Source: Eubacterium ventriosum (lineage in GTDB: Bacteria; Bacillota; Clostridia; Lachnospirales; Lachnospiraceae). Taken from it: DNA of 64,000 bases. The position numbers and the translations under genes were made by a program. Shown here piece by piece: positions 34,800-44,339 of this stretch. Under the pieces are notes generated by a model. That model had not been told where the DNA came from. It worked only from the letters and a program-made list of their open reading frames with translations, and did no database searches. Where the stretch lies: the NCBI RefSeq assembly GCF_025150745.1, contig NZ_CP102282.1, forward strand, positions 2,553,501 through 2,617,500. The letters run 5' to 3'. Each line of letters begins with the position of its first letter. Position 1 is the stretch's first letter.

Positions 34800-37533
34800 T
34801 AAAAAGTTTTCTATTAAGGATTGGTTTGAAAAAAATAAGTTATATATACTTGCTTTTGTATTGCCTATTTTATCTATGTTAATAGTCTACTATTTTAAGG
34901 ATATTTTCCCATTTGGTGACCAAATGTATCTTCGAAGTGACTGTTATCATCAGTACACACCTTATTTAGAAATACTTCAACAGAAACTTAAAGACGGGGG
35001 AAGCCTTTTTTATACTTGGGAAATCGGCGCCGGTATGAACTTTATGGCGGTTGCCGCTTATTATCTTACAAGTCCCCTTAACCTACTTGCCATTATCTGG
35101 CCGGGTTATATGGCTGATATGGTAAGCTTTTTCATCGTATTAAAGATGGGACTTGCCGGATTTTCAGTATGCTACTATCTTACAAAACGTTTTGGTCAGA
35201 AAAATATTTCTTCCGTAGTTTTCGGTATGGCATACGCTTTATCAGCTTATTTTGCAGCATTTAGCTGGAACATTATGTGGCTTGACTGTATGTGGTTACT
35301 TCCATTTATTGTTCTTGGTCTTGAAAAATTAGTTAACGAAAAGAAATGCAAAATGTACTGCATTTCACTTGCACTTGCAATTTTCTCTAACTATTACATT
35401 GGCTTAATGATTTGCATTTTCAGCATTATTTATTTTGTTTACTTATTCTGCATTGTTGAATTTGATGAAACTGTTGAAAAAACTAAAGCAAGACTTCTTA
35501 TTTTAAAAGACTATGCAATTTACTCAATACTTGGCGGTGCTCTTGCAGCATGCGTTATCTTACCAGAGTATTTTTCATTGTTAACTACTAAGTCTGCTGA
35601 TTCAAGTTTCCCAACAACTTTGGAAGAAACTGTTTCAATGCTTTATATGATTTTCAGATCATTAATATGTGTTCCTGTTGCAGATTTAAAATATTATCCT
35701 GAACCTAATATTTATTGTTCAGTAGCTATTTTTATACTTATTCCATTATTCTGGATGTGTAAAAAAATTAATGTTAAAGAAAGAATTGGCAAAACCGTTA
35801 TTGCCTTGATTATGCTTTTAAGCTTTGGTCTTAACATCCCTGCATATATCTGGCACGGATTCCATTTTCCTAACAGCTTGCCTTGTAGACAGTCTTTCCT
35901 TTATATTTTCCTTATTCTTACTATGTGCTATGAGGCATTTCTGTATATTAGGGAATATGAGCCAAAACATATTGCATGGGCTACAGGCGGTTCAGTAGCT
36001 TTGGTATTTTTACTTGACCAGTTATTTAAAGACGCTTCCATTTTCAGCGATTTGGAAATTGAGACAAGCATTGTAAAGATTATTTACTTTAGTCTTTTGT
36101 TTATAGTTGTATATGCCTGTCTTATTGTCTGGTATAAGAAAGCACCTAAGCTTAAACCTTTCCTTTCATATTTGATGGTTCTGATTGTATTCTGCGAATT
36201 AACTTTGAATATGAATGTTACAGGTATTCCAAGTACATCAGGAAGAAAAGGTTACTACGAAGCTACTAAGGCTTACGACCAGTTAAATAATATTACTAAG
36301 AAAGATGCAGATTCCCAGAATGTTAAATATTACAGAACTGAATCTGCCGTTCACACTACAAGAAATGATGGTGCCCGTTTTAATTACAATAGTATTTCAA
36401 CATTTTCATCTGTATTATCTGCTAATATTCAGGATTACTTTGATTCAATGGGATTACAGACTTCATACAATGCATGTTCATACTATGGTCATACACCACT
36501 TACAGCATCATTGTTCTCAATAAAATATGAATATTCAACAGGAGAGCCATCTCTCCCTAATAATGTATCATTGCTTAACAGCGCTTCTTACAATTTAGAA
36601 AGTGGTGGAAATTCAACTGTTTATGCATATGAATATAATAACACATTACCATTAGGCTTCTTAATTAATTCAAGTTCAATTGCAAAGATGAACTCTGAAG
36701 CCGGTGATCCATTTACAATGCAGAATAACTTTGTAACTTCTGCAGTAAACGGCGGACAGATGATTTTCCATAGATTAAAGACAGACGGTACTAATTCAAT
36801 TACTGCTCAGTATAATCTTGAAGAAAATGATACAGCTAATAAGAACGGCACAAAAGTTTATGATGTATACTTCTACTGCGAAACATCTGCTGAAACTTTA
36901 ACTGCTACTGTTTCTAACGGAAGCATTCAGGACAAGTCTTTTGTTTCAAGTAGTGTTACAACTTCTACTTCAAAAACTTTTAATTCTGCTAACCAGAATT
37001 ATATTTGTCATCTTGGAAATGTTCCTGAAGGTGCAACAATTAGCATTTCCGCAAGTGATAACACAGCCATATCAGCCATGTACGCTTATGCATTTGATGA
37101 AACTGCCTGGGAATATGACTACAATCTTTTAAATGCTAATCCTTATCAGGTAACATCATTTAGCGATACAAAGATTGAAGGAACACTTACAACAGACAAG
37201 GGCAATTTGTTATACACTTCAATTCCTTATGACAAAGGTTGGTCTGTATATGTTGACGGACAGAAAGCTAATACAACAGCTATATGCAAGGGTGCTCTTA
37301 CAGGTGTAATGGTTACTGCCGGAACACACCAGATTACATTTAAATATACTCCTAGAGGATTCTTCCAGGGAATTATAATTTCAATAATTTCACTTTTAAT
37401 TCTGTTGGGATTAATATTTAAAGACCGCATATTAGAATTAATCACAGGAAAAAAGAAAGGCTCAAAAGTACCTTCAAAAAAACCACAGGTTCAAAAAGCT
37501 GTGGCAAATGAAGAGCCAAAAGTTTCAAAATAA
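34786..37533 (+). CDS. YfhO family multi-spanning membrane protein (putative glycosyltransferase)
   Basis: 915 aa. The N-terminal half has about 12 membrane helices with the early RSDCYHQYTPYLE motif facing outside, as in GT-C type enzymes; a large extracytoplasmic domain (about 480-860) and one last helix (about 862-884) with a Lys-rich tail follow. YfhO of Bacillus glycosylates lipoteichoic acid using lipid-linked GlcNAc; related substrates are likely but unproven. AAAGGAG 8-9 bases before ATG 34786 sets the start. Coupled to GtrA. Confidence 0.92.
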   Translation: MKTNSKKFSIKDWFEKNKLYILAFVLPILSMLIVYYFKDIFPFGDQMYLRSDCYHQYTPYLEILQQKLKDGGSLFYTWEIGAGMNFMAVAAYYLTSPLNLLAIIWPGYMADMVSFFIVLKMGLAGFSVCYYLTKRFGQKNISSVVFGMAYALSAYFAAFSWNIMWLDCMWLLPFIVLGLEKLVNEKKCKMYCISLALAIFSNYYIGLMICIFSIIYFVYLFCIVEFDETVEKTKARLLILKDYAIYSILGGALAACVILPEYFSLLTTKSADSSFPTTLEETVSMLYMIFRSLICVPVADLKYYPEPNIYCSVAIFILIPLFWMCKKINVKERIGKTVIALIMLLSFGLNIPAYIWHGFHFPNSLPCRQSFLYIFLILTMCYEAFLYIREYEPKHIAWATGGSVALVFLLDQLFKDASIFSDLEIETSIVKIIYFSLLFIVVYACLIVWYKKAPKLKPFLSYLMVLIVFCELTLNMNVTGIPSTSGRKGYYEATKAYDQLNNITKKDADSQNVKYYRTESAVHTTRNDGARFNYNSISTFSSVLSANIQDYFDSMGLQTSYNACSYYGHTPLTASLFSIKYEYSTGEPSLPNNVSLLNSASYNLESGGNSTVYAYEYNNTLPLGFLINSSSIAKMNSEAGDPFTMQNNFVTSAVNGGQMIFHRLKTDGTNSITAQYNLEENDTANKNGTKVYDVYFYCETSAETLTATVSNGSIQDKSFVSSSVTTSTSKTFNSANQNYICHLGNVPEGATISISASDNTAISAMYAYAFDETAWEYDYNLLNANPYQVTSFSDTKIEGTLTTDKGNLLYTSIPYDKGWSVYVDGQKANTTAICKGALTGVMVTAGTHQITFKYTPRGFFQGIIISIISLLILLGLIFKDRILELITGKKKGSKVPSKKPQVQKAVANEEPKVSK

Positions 37534-37571
37534 GAACAATAATATATTGATTATTTGTAATTAATATTACT

Positions 37572-37601
37572 AAAAACCACCCGTTGGATTCGGGTGGTTT
37601 T
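37572..37601. terminator. Bidirectional terminator after yfhO-like gene and surface protein
   Basis: AAAACCACCCG and CGGGTGGTTTT form an 11-bp stem with a 7-base loop and T runs on both strands, between convergent genes. Confidence 0.9.
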
Positions 37602-37693
37602 CTTATTTTTCTCAAATTACTGTAATAAATAATTATTTTTCAGTTTATTCTCCATAGTCTGCACTTCCTAATTGTGAATCTGAATCTGAACTC

Positions 37694-39661
37694 TTATTGT
37701 TTGTCTTCTTTTCTCTTTTCCAGTGTTATAGTCAATATTCCACCTGCTGTAATAAAGAAAACTATCATCCACAATGTTATGTTACTGTTCTCACCTGTTT
37801 TTGGAGTATTATTATTCACAGATGTTGTTATGTATTGTGTTTCAGTTTCTGTTGGATTAACCATTGTTATCGTTTCTTCTGTAGTTGCTTCTGTTCTTGA
37901 AGTTGTCGATACCTGTTCTACTGTAGTTGCTTCTGTTCTTGAAGTTGTCGGTACCTGTTCTACTGTAGTTGTTTCCTGATTAGTTGTAACCTGTTCTGTT
38001 GTGGTCGTTTCAGGGATAGTTGTTGTAGTTTCAGGAGTTGGCTTTAACTGAAGGGCCTTAATTGCATCTTCAATCGCTTTTGCCATTGCGTCAACTGCTA
38101 ACTGTTCAGTATAGTCTTTATCACGAACAACTGCATCTATAGCTGCTGTTACCGCATTAAAATCTATATAATCTTCTTTATTTAAAACATTCGCCTTGGC
38201 AATAGCTTCATCTACTTTAGAATAATCTGCCTGAAACAGATATTTTTGATTATATGTTGAATATATAAGGCTATAATTAACATTGTCCCAAACCTGTCCA
38301 ATGACATACATAACTCCTAACTGATTTGAACTGTCAATAATAAATGCCGGATATGTTGGAAAATGAATTTCATCTCTATCGTACAACTTCTGTGGAAGTG
38401 TATCTGTGTTTCCGGTTTTAGGATTTATGTAATATATACAAATATCTTCCTGTTTAAATTCTTTTACCCTTCCATCTTTATCTTTCCAGATTCCATCTGT
38501 TGATTTTTCATAGTCCTCGCCATCTATTGTAATATTGGTTATATTTGTATTTAATGGTTCATATAGAAGTGCTGTAATATATGTCGGAATACCGTCTTTA
38601 GACACTATTGAATACTTAGTATCTCCTGTTTTTGAAACATCTGCTAATTCTGTATTTACCAAACCATTCTGCTCATCATTAGAAATCTTATAAATCTTTC
38701 CATTATTGTAATATGCTATTCCCGGAATATCAGAATCAATAACTGATGCATATGTGCTTCCATCTGTAAGTTTTTTTACATCATTTCCATTGTCTATAGC
38801 CATCTTTAATGTGGACGATTTATATTTGCCAAAATAATAATTTTTCTTCACAACTTTTTCAGCCATTACATCATAAATATTTATCTGCTCAGTTGGTTCA
38901 TCCCAAACCGTCACTACATCATTACCTACTTTTGCAATTGCATAAGATGATATGTAATTACAATCTCTTGCAAAGACCATTGGAATAAGCCTTCCATTTT
39001 CATCAGTACTATTATCTTCTGAATAAAATGTATTATTATCAGGGTTATAGTAAAAACCTTCTATTCCATATGCTTTCTTGTCTTCTGTATCATAGTACAC
39101 TATCCATGATACAAGAAACTTTCCATCAATCTCTGTTACCTTCGGAGTATATGTACTAATATTCTCTGAATCATAATAAGAAACATTAGTATTTTTAAAT
39201 TCAACATTTGATGTACTGTCAAAGACAGCAAGAGATACTCGCATAGATTTTGCAATATCTTCACTGGTACTTGATTCTGTAAACTCTTTAGTAGCATTTG
39301 TCCAAACAATTATGCCCTTATCATTACCTGAATATACAAAAGGTTCCATATCCAAAGTACCGTCATCCTCAACAGATACCGGTACTGACCATCTTTCGTC
39401 TGTACCTATGGCATACACAACTTCAGGACAATTAATCTCACTCCTATCTCCTTTATCCGTAATGAAAGCCATTATTTTTCTTGTAGTATTAGGAATAGAT
39501 GTCAACGTTATTTTGTCCTTACTATATGTGCCTTCCTGTAATAACGTATTAGAAACATTACTGTCCTGAGCAGATATTATGGCAGGCATAGTGCCAACTA
39601 ACAACGCAACAGATAATGTAAGTGCCACAAACCTTCTCTTAACATATTTTACCCTTTTCAT
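37694..39661 (-). CDS. Sortase-anchored surface protein with FIVAR module
   Basis: 655 aa. A signal peptide (about 1-31, ending IISAQ) is followed by a beta-rich region of about 450 residues that I do not recognise. A FIVAR-type helical module (about 480-539, YSKVDEAIAKANVLN) and a Thr/Glu-rich stalk (about 540-618) with two 14-residue repeats come next. The end is a cell-wall sorting signal: TPKTGE (619-624), hydrophobic helix, and RKEDKQ tail. The first position of the motif is Thr rather than Leu. AAAGGAGGAG lies upstream of ATG. No sortase gene is in the window. Adhesion or glycan binding is a guess. Confidence 0.88.
   Translation of the reverse strand: MKRVKYVKRRFVALTLSVALLVGTMPAIISAQDSNVSNTLLQEGTYSKDKITLTSIPNTTRKIMAFITDKGDRSEINCPEVVYAIGTDERWSVPVSVEDDGTLDMEPFVYSGNDKGIIVWTNATKEFTESSTSEDIAKSMRVSLAVFDSTSNVEFKNTNVSYYDSENISTYTPKVTEIDGKFLVSWIVYYDTEDKKAYGIEGFYYNPDNNTFYSEDNSTDENGRLIPMVFARDCNYISSYAIAKVGNDVVTVWDEPTEQINIYDVMAEKVVKKNYYFGKYKSSTLKMAIDNGNDVKKLTDGSTYASVIDSDIPGIAYYNNGKIYKISNDEQNGLVNTELADVSKTGDTKYSIVSKDGIPTYITALLYEPLNTNITNITIDGEDYEKSTDGIWKDKDGRVKEFKQEDICIYYINPKTGNTDTLPQKLYDRDEIHFPTYPAFIIDSSNQLGVMYVIGQVWDNVNYSLIYSTYNQKYLFQADYSKVDEAIAKANVLNKEDYIDFNAVTAAIDAVVRDKDYTEQLAVDAMAKAIEDAIKALQLKPTPETTTTIPETTTTEQVTTNQETTTVEQVPTTSRTEATTVEQVSTTSRTEATTEETITMVNPTETETQYITTSVNNNTPKTGENSNITLWMIVFFITAGGILTITLEKRKEDKQ
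37879..37962. repeat. Two tandem 42-bp units in the surface protein stalk
   Basis: 37879-37920 and 37921-37962 differ by one or two bases, and part of a third unit follows. Each encodes 14 residues of the type VEQVSTTSRTEATT. Copy number could vary and change stalk length. Confidence 0.9.
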
Positions 39662-39778
39662 AAAACTCCTCCTTTACTTAAACATTTACAATTTCAAAGT
39701 TCATTCTTAAGTCTTGTCCGTTTGACTCATTTTTCATATGTAACTTGAAATTAATCCGTATCATCTGTATCTAAAATA

Positions 39779-39807
39779 ATTTTACAATATGAACTTGTGA
39801 AAGTAAA
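39779..39807 (-). promoter_or_regulatory. Candidate promoter of the surface protein gene
   Basis: TTTACT (complement of 39802-39807) and TAAAAT (complement of 39779-39784) with 17 bases between; leader of about 110 bases. The repeat element copy 3 lies directly upstream. Confidence 0.45.
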
Positions 39808-39868
39808 TACGAACGTTTTGCAAAAGGGAGCATATCATTTTTAAACTTCTCTCTATCTTTTTATATTG

Positions 39869-40046
39869 TACCGCCAAAGAGAAGATGACTGCAAACAATA
39901 GGCAGATTTTCGAAATTTTGCGAGTATAGTGTACAGCGATAAACTTACTGTTTGAGCCGAAGGCGAGTTTAAGTTTTCGCTGTACAATAGACGACGGAGC
40001 AAAATAAGAAAATCAACGTGTTTGAAGGCATCTTCTCTCTGCGATA
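39869..40046. repeat. Structured repeat element, copy 3 (inverted orientation)
   Basis: Core about 39889-40028, reverse orientation to copies 1 and 2. Outer arms AGAGAAGATG (39878-39887) and CATCTTCTCT (40029-40038) are unique and extend imperfectly a further 8 bases. The inner stem, read on the minus strand, is GTACAGCGAAAACTTA with its complement carrying one extra base; the tip is GCC-TTC-GGC. Together with the promoter it fills the 436-base gap between the foldase-like gene and the surface protein gene; no gene is seen there. Confidence 0.9.
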
Positions 40047-40058
40047 CATAAAACAATA

Positions 40059-40082
40059 GGGAGCATATAATTATATGCTCCC
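40059..40082 (-). terminator. Probable terminator of the parE-to-foldase operon
   Basis: GGGAGCATATAATTATATGCTCCC is a perfect 24-base palindrome 15 bases after the foldase-like gene. The following T content is weak, so termination efficiency is uncertain. Confidence 0.55.
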
Positions 40083-40097
40083 TTCTTACAATAATTA

Positions 40098-41135
40098 CTA
40101 TTTCTTGTTTAGTTCCTTTGAAATCGTGTTGTACACTGTCATTAAATTTACAGCTTTCACATTTTCATCTGTTGACAATTTAATCTTCTTTGCCTGATCA
40201 TCATTAAAGTTTACATCTATATCTTTCAGATATTTAGAATACTTGTCATTAAAATATGTCTGCTGTGCATTCTTTATGATTTCTTCTTTGTTTTTTTCTG
40301 TTTCAGTCTTTAAATAACTGTTTACACAATATACAAGATAATAATCTTTTCCATCCTGTATAATGCTGCTTATTTCCGAATTGCTTAAGTTAAAAGCACT
40401 CTTTTCGTATGTTTTAGTGGCCTCATTTTTCTTTAATGTTTTCTCAAACACGTTATCTTCACTATACTGCTTTGCTTCTCTGGCAAATGTCTGATAACCA
40501 CCTTTTACAAGGTCTGTAACTGTTTTAAGTGTGCTTTTAATCTTGTCTTCTTTAGTATTGTCAGTATTCATTCTGATGTACTGAATCTTCATTACTCTTG
40601 CTTCTTCATCGCTAATCTTTGCGTCTGCTTCTGCTGCCAGTGCATCGTAAACCTTGTCCGCCAAATAATAATTCTTATACAAGCTTTCCACGTTTTCCTG
40701 TGAAGCTCCGGTATATTCTTTTTCCTGACTTGTTAAGGATTTATAATACTCTGCCGCTTTAGTCTTAATCATACTGCTTTCATCTGTTGACAGGGAAATA
40801 TTTCTTTCCTTTGCCATTGAAGCTAATGTATACTTAACTGTTATGTCTTCTTTAACCTTTTGCATTACATATGACTGCAGTGTCTGATTGTCGCTTACTT
40901 TGGCATTCCAATCTACTTTGCCACCAAAGTCTGCCTTGTAAGTTCCTGCTGTATCCATAAGAACAAGCATATATTCCTGTTTTGAACATACTTCTTTGTC
41001 TATTTTAAACATTTCACTGCTGCCAAGCCCCACTATCTTGCCGATAACAGGTGTTTTTGAATTAAAACTGCATCCAGTAAAACTGCTTACTGACAATGCC
41101 ACAACCAAACCTAATGCTACTATTTTCTTTTTCAT
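40098..41135 (-). CDS. Foldase-like lipoprotein (SurA/PrsA-type, degenerate rotamase domain)
   Basis: 345 aa. Lipoprotein signal with SSFTGCSFN (Cys about 22), a helical chaperone-like N-terminal part (about 40-185), and a region about 185-290 that follows the PpiC parvulin layout: a strand IQYIRMN, a helix, KGGYQTFAREAKQYSED, a long stretch, then YYLVYCVNSYL. Parvulin active-site residues are not clear, so catalysis is doubtful. PrsA-like proteins help fold exported proteins at the membrane-wall interface. It ends the operon that includes a secreted N-acetylglucosaminidase, a likely client. Confidence 0.78.
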   Translation of the reverse strand: MKKKIVALGLVVALSVSSFTGCSFNSKTPVIGKIVGLGSSEMFKIDKEVCSKQEYMLVLMDTAGTYKADFGGKVDWNAKVSDNQTLQSYVMQKVKEDITVKYTLASMAKERNISLSTDESSMIKTKAAEYYKSLTSQEKEYTGASQENVESLYKNYYLADKVYDALAAEADAKISDEEARVMKIQYIRMNTDNTKEDKIKSTLKTVTDLVKGGYQTFAREAKQYSEDNVFEKTLKKNEATKTYEKSAFNLSNSEISSIIQDGKDYYLVYCVNSYLKTETEKNKEEIIKNAQQTYFNDKYSKYLKDIDVNFNDDQAKKIKLSTDENVKAVNLMTVYNTISKELNKK

Positions 41136-41144
41136 AAGTTCTCC

Positions 41145-41921
41145 TTACATTCGTATTATATCTTCCAAAATCGTATTAACATTCTCTGCTATGTGTTTAG
41201 CTGAACGTCTTACCTCACTGTCTGCCCACTGCATTGCATAACTAAAATATGCATGGCCAAACATTTCAATGTCATTGTATCCGCCGCCAAAAACGACTGT
41301 ATCTTCTTCTGATGAATTAAACACATGCTGTAAAACCTGAATGGCATTACCTTTTGTTACATACTTTGCTGTAAGATATAGCTGTTCAGGGTTGGAAATT
41401 GCCACATTTGCATTCTTTGAGAATTTCTTATAGAAATACTCATATGAAGTCTGGTCAAAGCCTTTCTTTGCAAAAATAGTAATCTTGTTAATTTCACCCT
41501 TCATTGACTTTGTATCTTTTTCCTTTTCAGGTTCAATTCCCATTGTTCTCAAATAATTAATAAAATCAATATCTCTTGTTGTTACAACTGCATTTCTCTC
41601 ACCTGAAAATAATAACTTATAATCCCTGTTCTTTTCCAGTTCATTTGCCACTTCAAGACACACAAGTCTGTCCAATGGAGTCTTACTTATAACTTTATCA
41701 CGATATATAACTGATCCGCCATCATTACATATGTACACAATGTGGTCCTTTGCTTTTCCAAACATAGGATATACTGCGTCATAATTACGTCCTGTTGCCA
41801 CAGCAAAATAGACGCCTTTTTCCTTTAATTCCATTATCAATTCAATGGTTTCTTCCTGAACCATCTTTTCCCCGTTAGGAACTAATGCTGTTTCTAAATC
41901 ACTAACTACAAAATTAATCAT
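41145..41921 (-). CDS. HAD superfamily Cof-type protein with altered catalytic motifs
   Basis: 258 aa, Cof/IIB layout. Motif I is VSDLETALV, so the nucleophile Asp8 is kept but the general acid of DxD is Glu10. Motif II is ATGRN, the motif III Lys is in VTKGNAI, and motif IV is FGGGYNDIEM, where the usual GDxxND has lost its first Asp (Gly213). Cof proteins dephosphorylate sugar phosphates or similar; these changes suggest reduced or altered chemistry. It lies 11 bases after the N-acetylglucosaminidase gene and 9 before the foldase gene. Not truncated. Confidence 0.85.
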   Translation of the reverse strand: MINFVVSDLETALVPNGEKMVQEETIELIMELKEKGVYFAVATGRNYDAVYPMFGKAKDHIVYICNDGGSVIYRDKVISKTPLDRLVCLEVANELEKNRDYKLLFSGERNAVVTTRDIDFINYLRTMGIEPEKEKDTKSMKGEINKITIFAKKGFDQTSYEYFYKKFSKNANVAISNPEQLYLTAKYVTKGNAIQVLQHVFNSSEEDTVVFGGGYNDIEMFGHAYFSYAMQWADSEVRRSAKHIAENVNTILEDIIRM

Positions 41922-41932
41922 TACTTCACCAT

Positions 41933-44308
41933 TTATTTTCTTATTTGTTTAACTGTTGAATATTTTCCATAAACATATATGCCTGACATATTCCTGTAGG
42001 CCATTACTTTATAATAATACGTCTTTCCTTTCAAAAGTCCAGTATTATTATAAGAAATTTTTGTCTGTTTTTTTATTTCTTTTATTTTTGTATATTTTCC
42101 TGTTTTGCTTTCACTTCTGTAGATAACATATCCACTGGCACCAGCCACCTTTTTCCAATAAAGTTTTGCACCTTTTGCAGTTGACTTTATTGATGTTATT
42201 TTCACTTTGGCTGGCTTTGGATATGCCTTTGAAGCCTTAGACTTACTTCCCTTATAAGTTGTCTTTCCAACCTTCTTATACCCTTTTATTTTATAATAGT
42301 ATTTCTTTCCCGTTACAAGATTTTTATCTTTATAAGACACTGTAGTTCCACTTACTTTGGCTATAGTCTTATATTTTGAACCGGAAGTTTTTCTATATAT
42401 CCAATATCCTGTTACATCACCAAGTTTGTTCCATGTAAGTTTAATACTATTGTATCCATTGTTTGTTGCCTTTATTGTAGCTGTTCCCGGTACAACCTTA
42501 ACCTTACATGTAACTTTTTTGCCATTGGCAGTTGTAGCTGTTACTGTACATTCTCCAACTGACTTTGCGTAAACATTTCCTCTTGATGTAACCTTTGCTA
42601 TTTTTTTGTTAGATGACTTCCATGTAACATTTCCATCTGTTGTATTATTTGGAGTTACTGTAGCCTTTAATTTTTCTTTTGTTCCATTTTTTAAATTTAA
42701 TGTTGTCTTGTTAAGTTTTATACCTGTTGCATGTATACTTTTTGCCAAAACCTTTATTGTTGACACACTACTTTTTCCTGCTGCAGTAAAACCGTGTATT
42801 GTTACAGTTCCTGCGCCTATGCCTTTAACATTTCCTGCATCATCTACTTTTGCTATTGCCGGGTTGTCTGACAAATAATAAACTCGTTCAGATGTCTTTA
42901 AAGTTGTAGGAAGCTTCAATGTTCCTGCTTTTGCAATAGTATATTCACCTTTTAAGTTTACATATGCTGCCGAAACATATCCTGTGTATTTTTTTCCATC
43001 TTTCACAAAACTAACTTTGTACCAATACGGATTACTTAGCCATCTTACTCCATATTCAATGTCTGTATTAGAAACTTCTGTAACTGTAACTGCCTGATTC
43101 TTTGGTAAAACAACAACTGCATCATACGAAGTTGCAGGACCTTTTCTAATATTTACGTCACTATTTGCCACACCTTTTTTGTTTCCACGTATTCCAAGTG
43201 TAATTGTATTACTTTCACTTGGCATATTATTAAATACAGGTATAACAAATGTTTTGGCATGAGCTGCTATTCCAAGGCTTTGGTAAGCATCTGCCGTTGA
43301 CGCTGCTTCTGATGCGGCACCTGATATGTTAGTCATATATTGGTGTGTATAAATTGAATATGTACCATTGCTCTTCACATTAAATCTTTGAAGATACATA
43401 GTATTCTGTCCTGCGTTAATGTACTTTTCACCTAAATACTGTGCCCCACCTAAAATAGATTTCTCTGGTGTGTTCCAAGGTCTTTGATAAGTACTTCCTG
43501 ACTTTGCCCATTTTAAACCGTTGGCAATTGGATTAGCACTTGATGTAGCTCCAATATTATAAAAATTATAAATTCCTGTATATGTCTTTGAATATGTACC
43601 TGTAACACTTCCGCTGGCACCCATTCCTGCGTATTTTGAATTAGCTTTAGAACCAATTTCCTGCAAAATTTTTGAGGCAATATGGTACGCACTTACCTTT
43701 GCATTCTTTGCAGCAGTCATAATCTGTGCTGAATACAAAGTATTAGTTGTCTGATACTTTCCAGCCGTATCAATGTATCCTATATTGTTTTTATACATAA
43801 ACGAACCCTGAAGTATTGCTTCAACACCTGCCTGTGTCTGAGATGAACTGTCATATGCCAACTGTTCAAACATATATATGTGGTTTTCATCCAAAAAGTT
43901 TCTTGGATCCATAAAATATGCCACACAATTCTTTGATGCACTAACCCATGAAGCTCCATCTTTTGCTATGTACTTACCTGTAGATGCATTATAATCTCCA
44001 GCCAGATTTGACTTTAAATACTTACTATACGCATTCTCTATAAGGCTTCTGTTATGACTTGCCTCATTTTCAACGGCTGTAAAAAAATCCACGCCTGTGT
44101 TATCCGGTACAAACTTCCAGTTAGGGTATTTATTATGAAGTTTTCTTAAATATGTTTTATAACTAGCTGGAAAACCATTAATGCTTGTCTCAAAAGCGTC
44201 TGCTGCCTTAACTGTTGTATCCACTATTCCTGCATAATTTTCCAAACCTGTAACCAATGCAATAATTAATATTACTGCAAGTATTTTCCGTATTAGTCCT
44301 TTCTTCAA
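41933..44308 (-). CDS. Secreted N-acetylglucosaminidase (autolysin) with SH3, Big_2 and Fn3 domains
   Basis: 791 aa. From TTG 44308 (GGGTGA 7 bases upstream) the protein begins with a clear signal peptide (MKKGLIRKILAVILIIALV). A catalytic region similar to LytD/endo-beta-N-acetylglucosaminidase follows (about 50-370, with ESILQGSF-like, SKILQEIGS and FYNIGA blocks). Next come an SH3b domain (about 385-455), a partial Big_2 and a complete Big_2 (about 520-605), and two Fn3-like modules (about 610-790) with YWIYRK and YVIYRSES strands. It cuts glycan strands in peptidoglycan turnover. It follows the ParC-like gene by 31 bases. Confidence 0.88.
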   Translation of the reverse strand: MKKGLIRKILAVILIIALVTGLENYAGIVDTTVKAADAFETSINGFPASYKTYLRKLHNKYPNWKFVPDNTGVDFFTAVENEASHNRSLIENAYSKYLKSNLAGDYNASTGKYIAKDGASWVSASKNCVAYFMDPRNFLDENHIYMFEQLAYDSSSQTQAGVEAILQGSFMYKNNIGYIDTAGKYQTTNTLYSAQIMTAAKNAKVSAYHIASKILQEIGSKANSKYAGMGASGSVTGTYSKTYTGIYNFYNIGATSSANPIANGLKWAKSGSTYQRPWNTPEKSILGGAQYLGEKYINAGQNTMYLQRFNVKSNGTYSIYTHQYMTNISGAASEAASTADAYQSLGIAAHAKTFVIPVFNNMPSESNTITLGIRGNKKGVANSDVNIRKGPATSYDAVVVLPKNQAVTVTEVSNTDIEYGVRWLSNPYWYKVSFVKDGKKYTGYVSAAYVNLKGEYTIAKAGTLKLPTTLKTSERVYYLSDNPAIAKVDDAGNVKGIGAGTVTIHGFTAAGKSSVSTIKVLAKSIHATGIKLNKTTLNLKNGTKEKLKATVTPNNTTDGNVTWKSSNKKIAKVTSRGNVYAKSVGECTVTATTANGKKVTCKVKVVPGTATIKATNNGYNSIKLTWNKLGDVTGYWIYRKTSGSKYKTIAKVSGTTVSYKDKNLVTGKKYYYKIKGYKKVGKTTYKGSKSKASKAYPKPAKVKITSIKSTAKGAKLYWKKVAGASGYVIYRSESKTGKYTKIKEIKKQTKISYNNTGLLKGKTYYYKVMAYRNMSGIYVYGKYSTVKQIRK

Positions 44309-44339
44309 ATAAATCACCCTATCCTTTGTATAACAAGGT

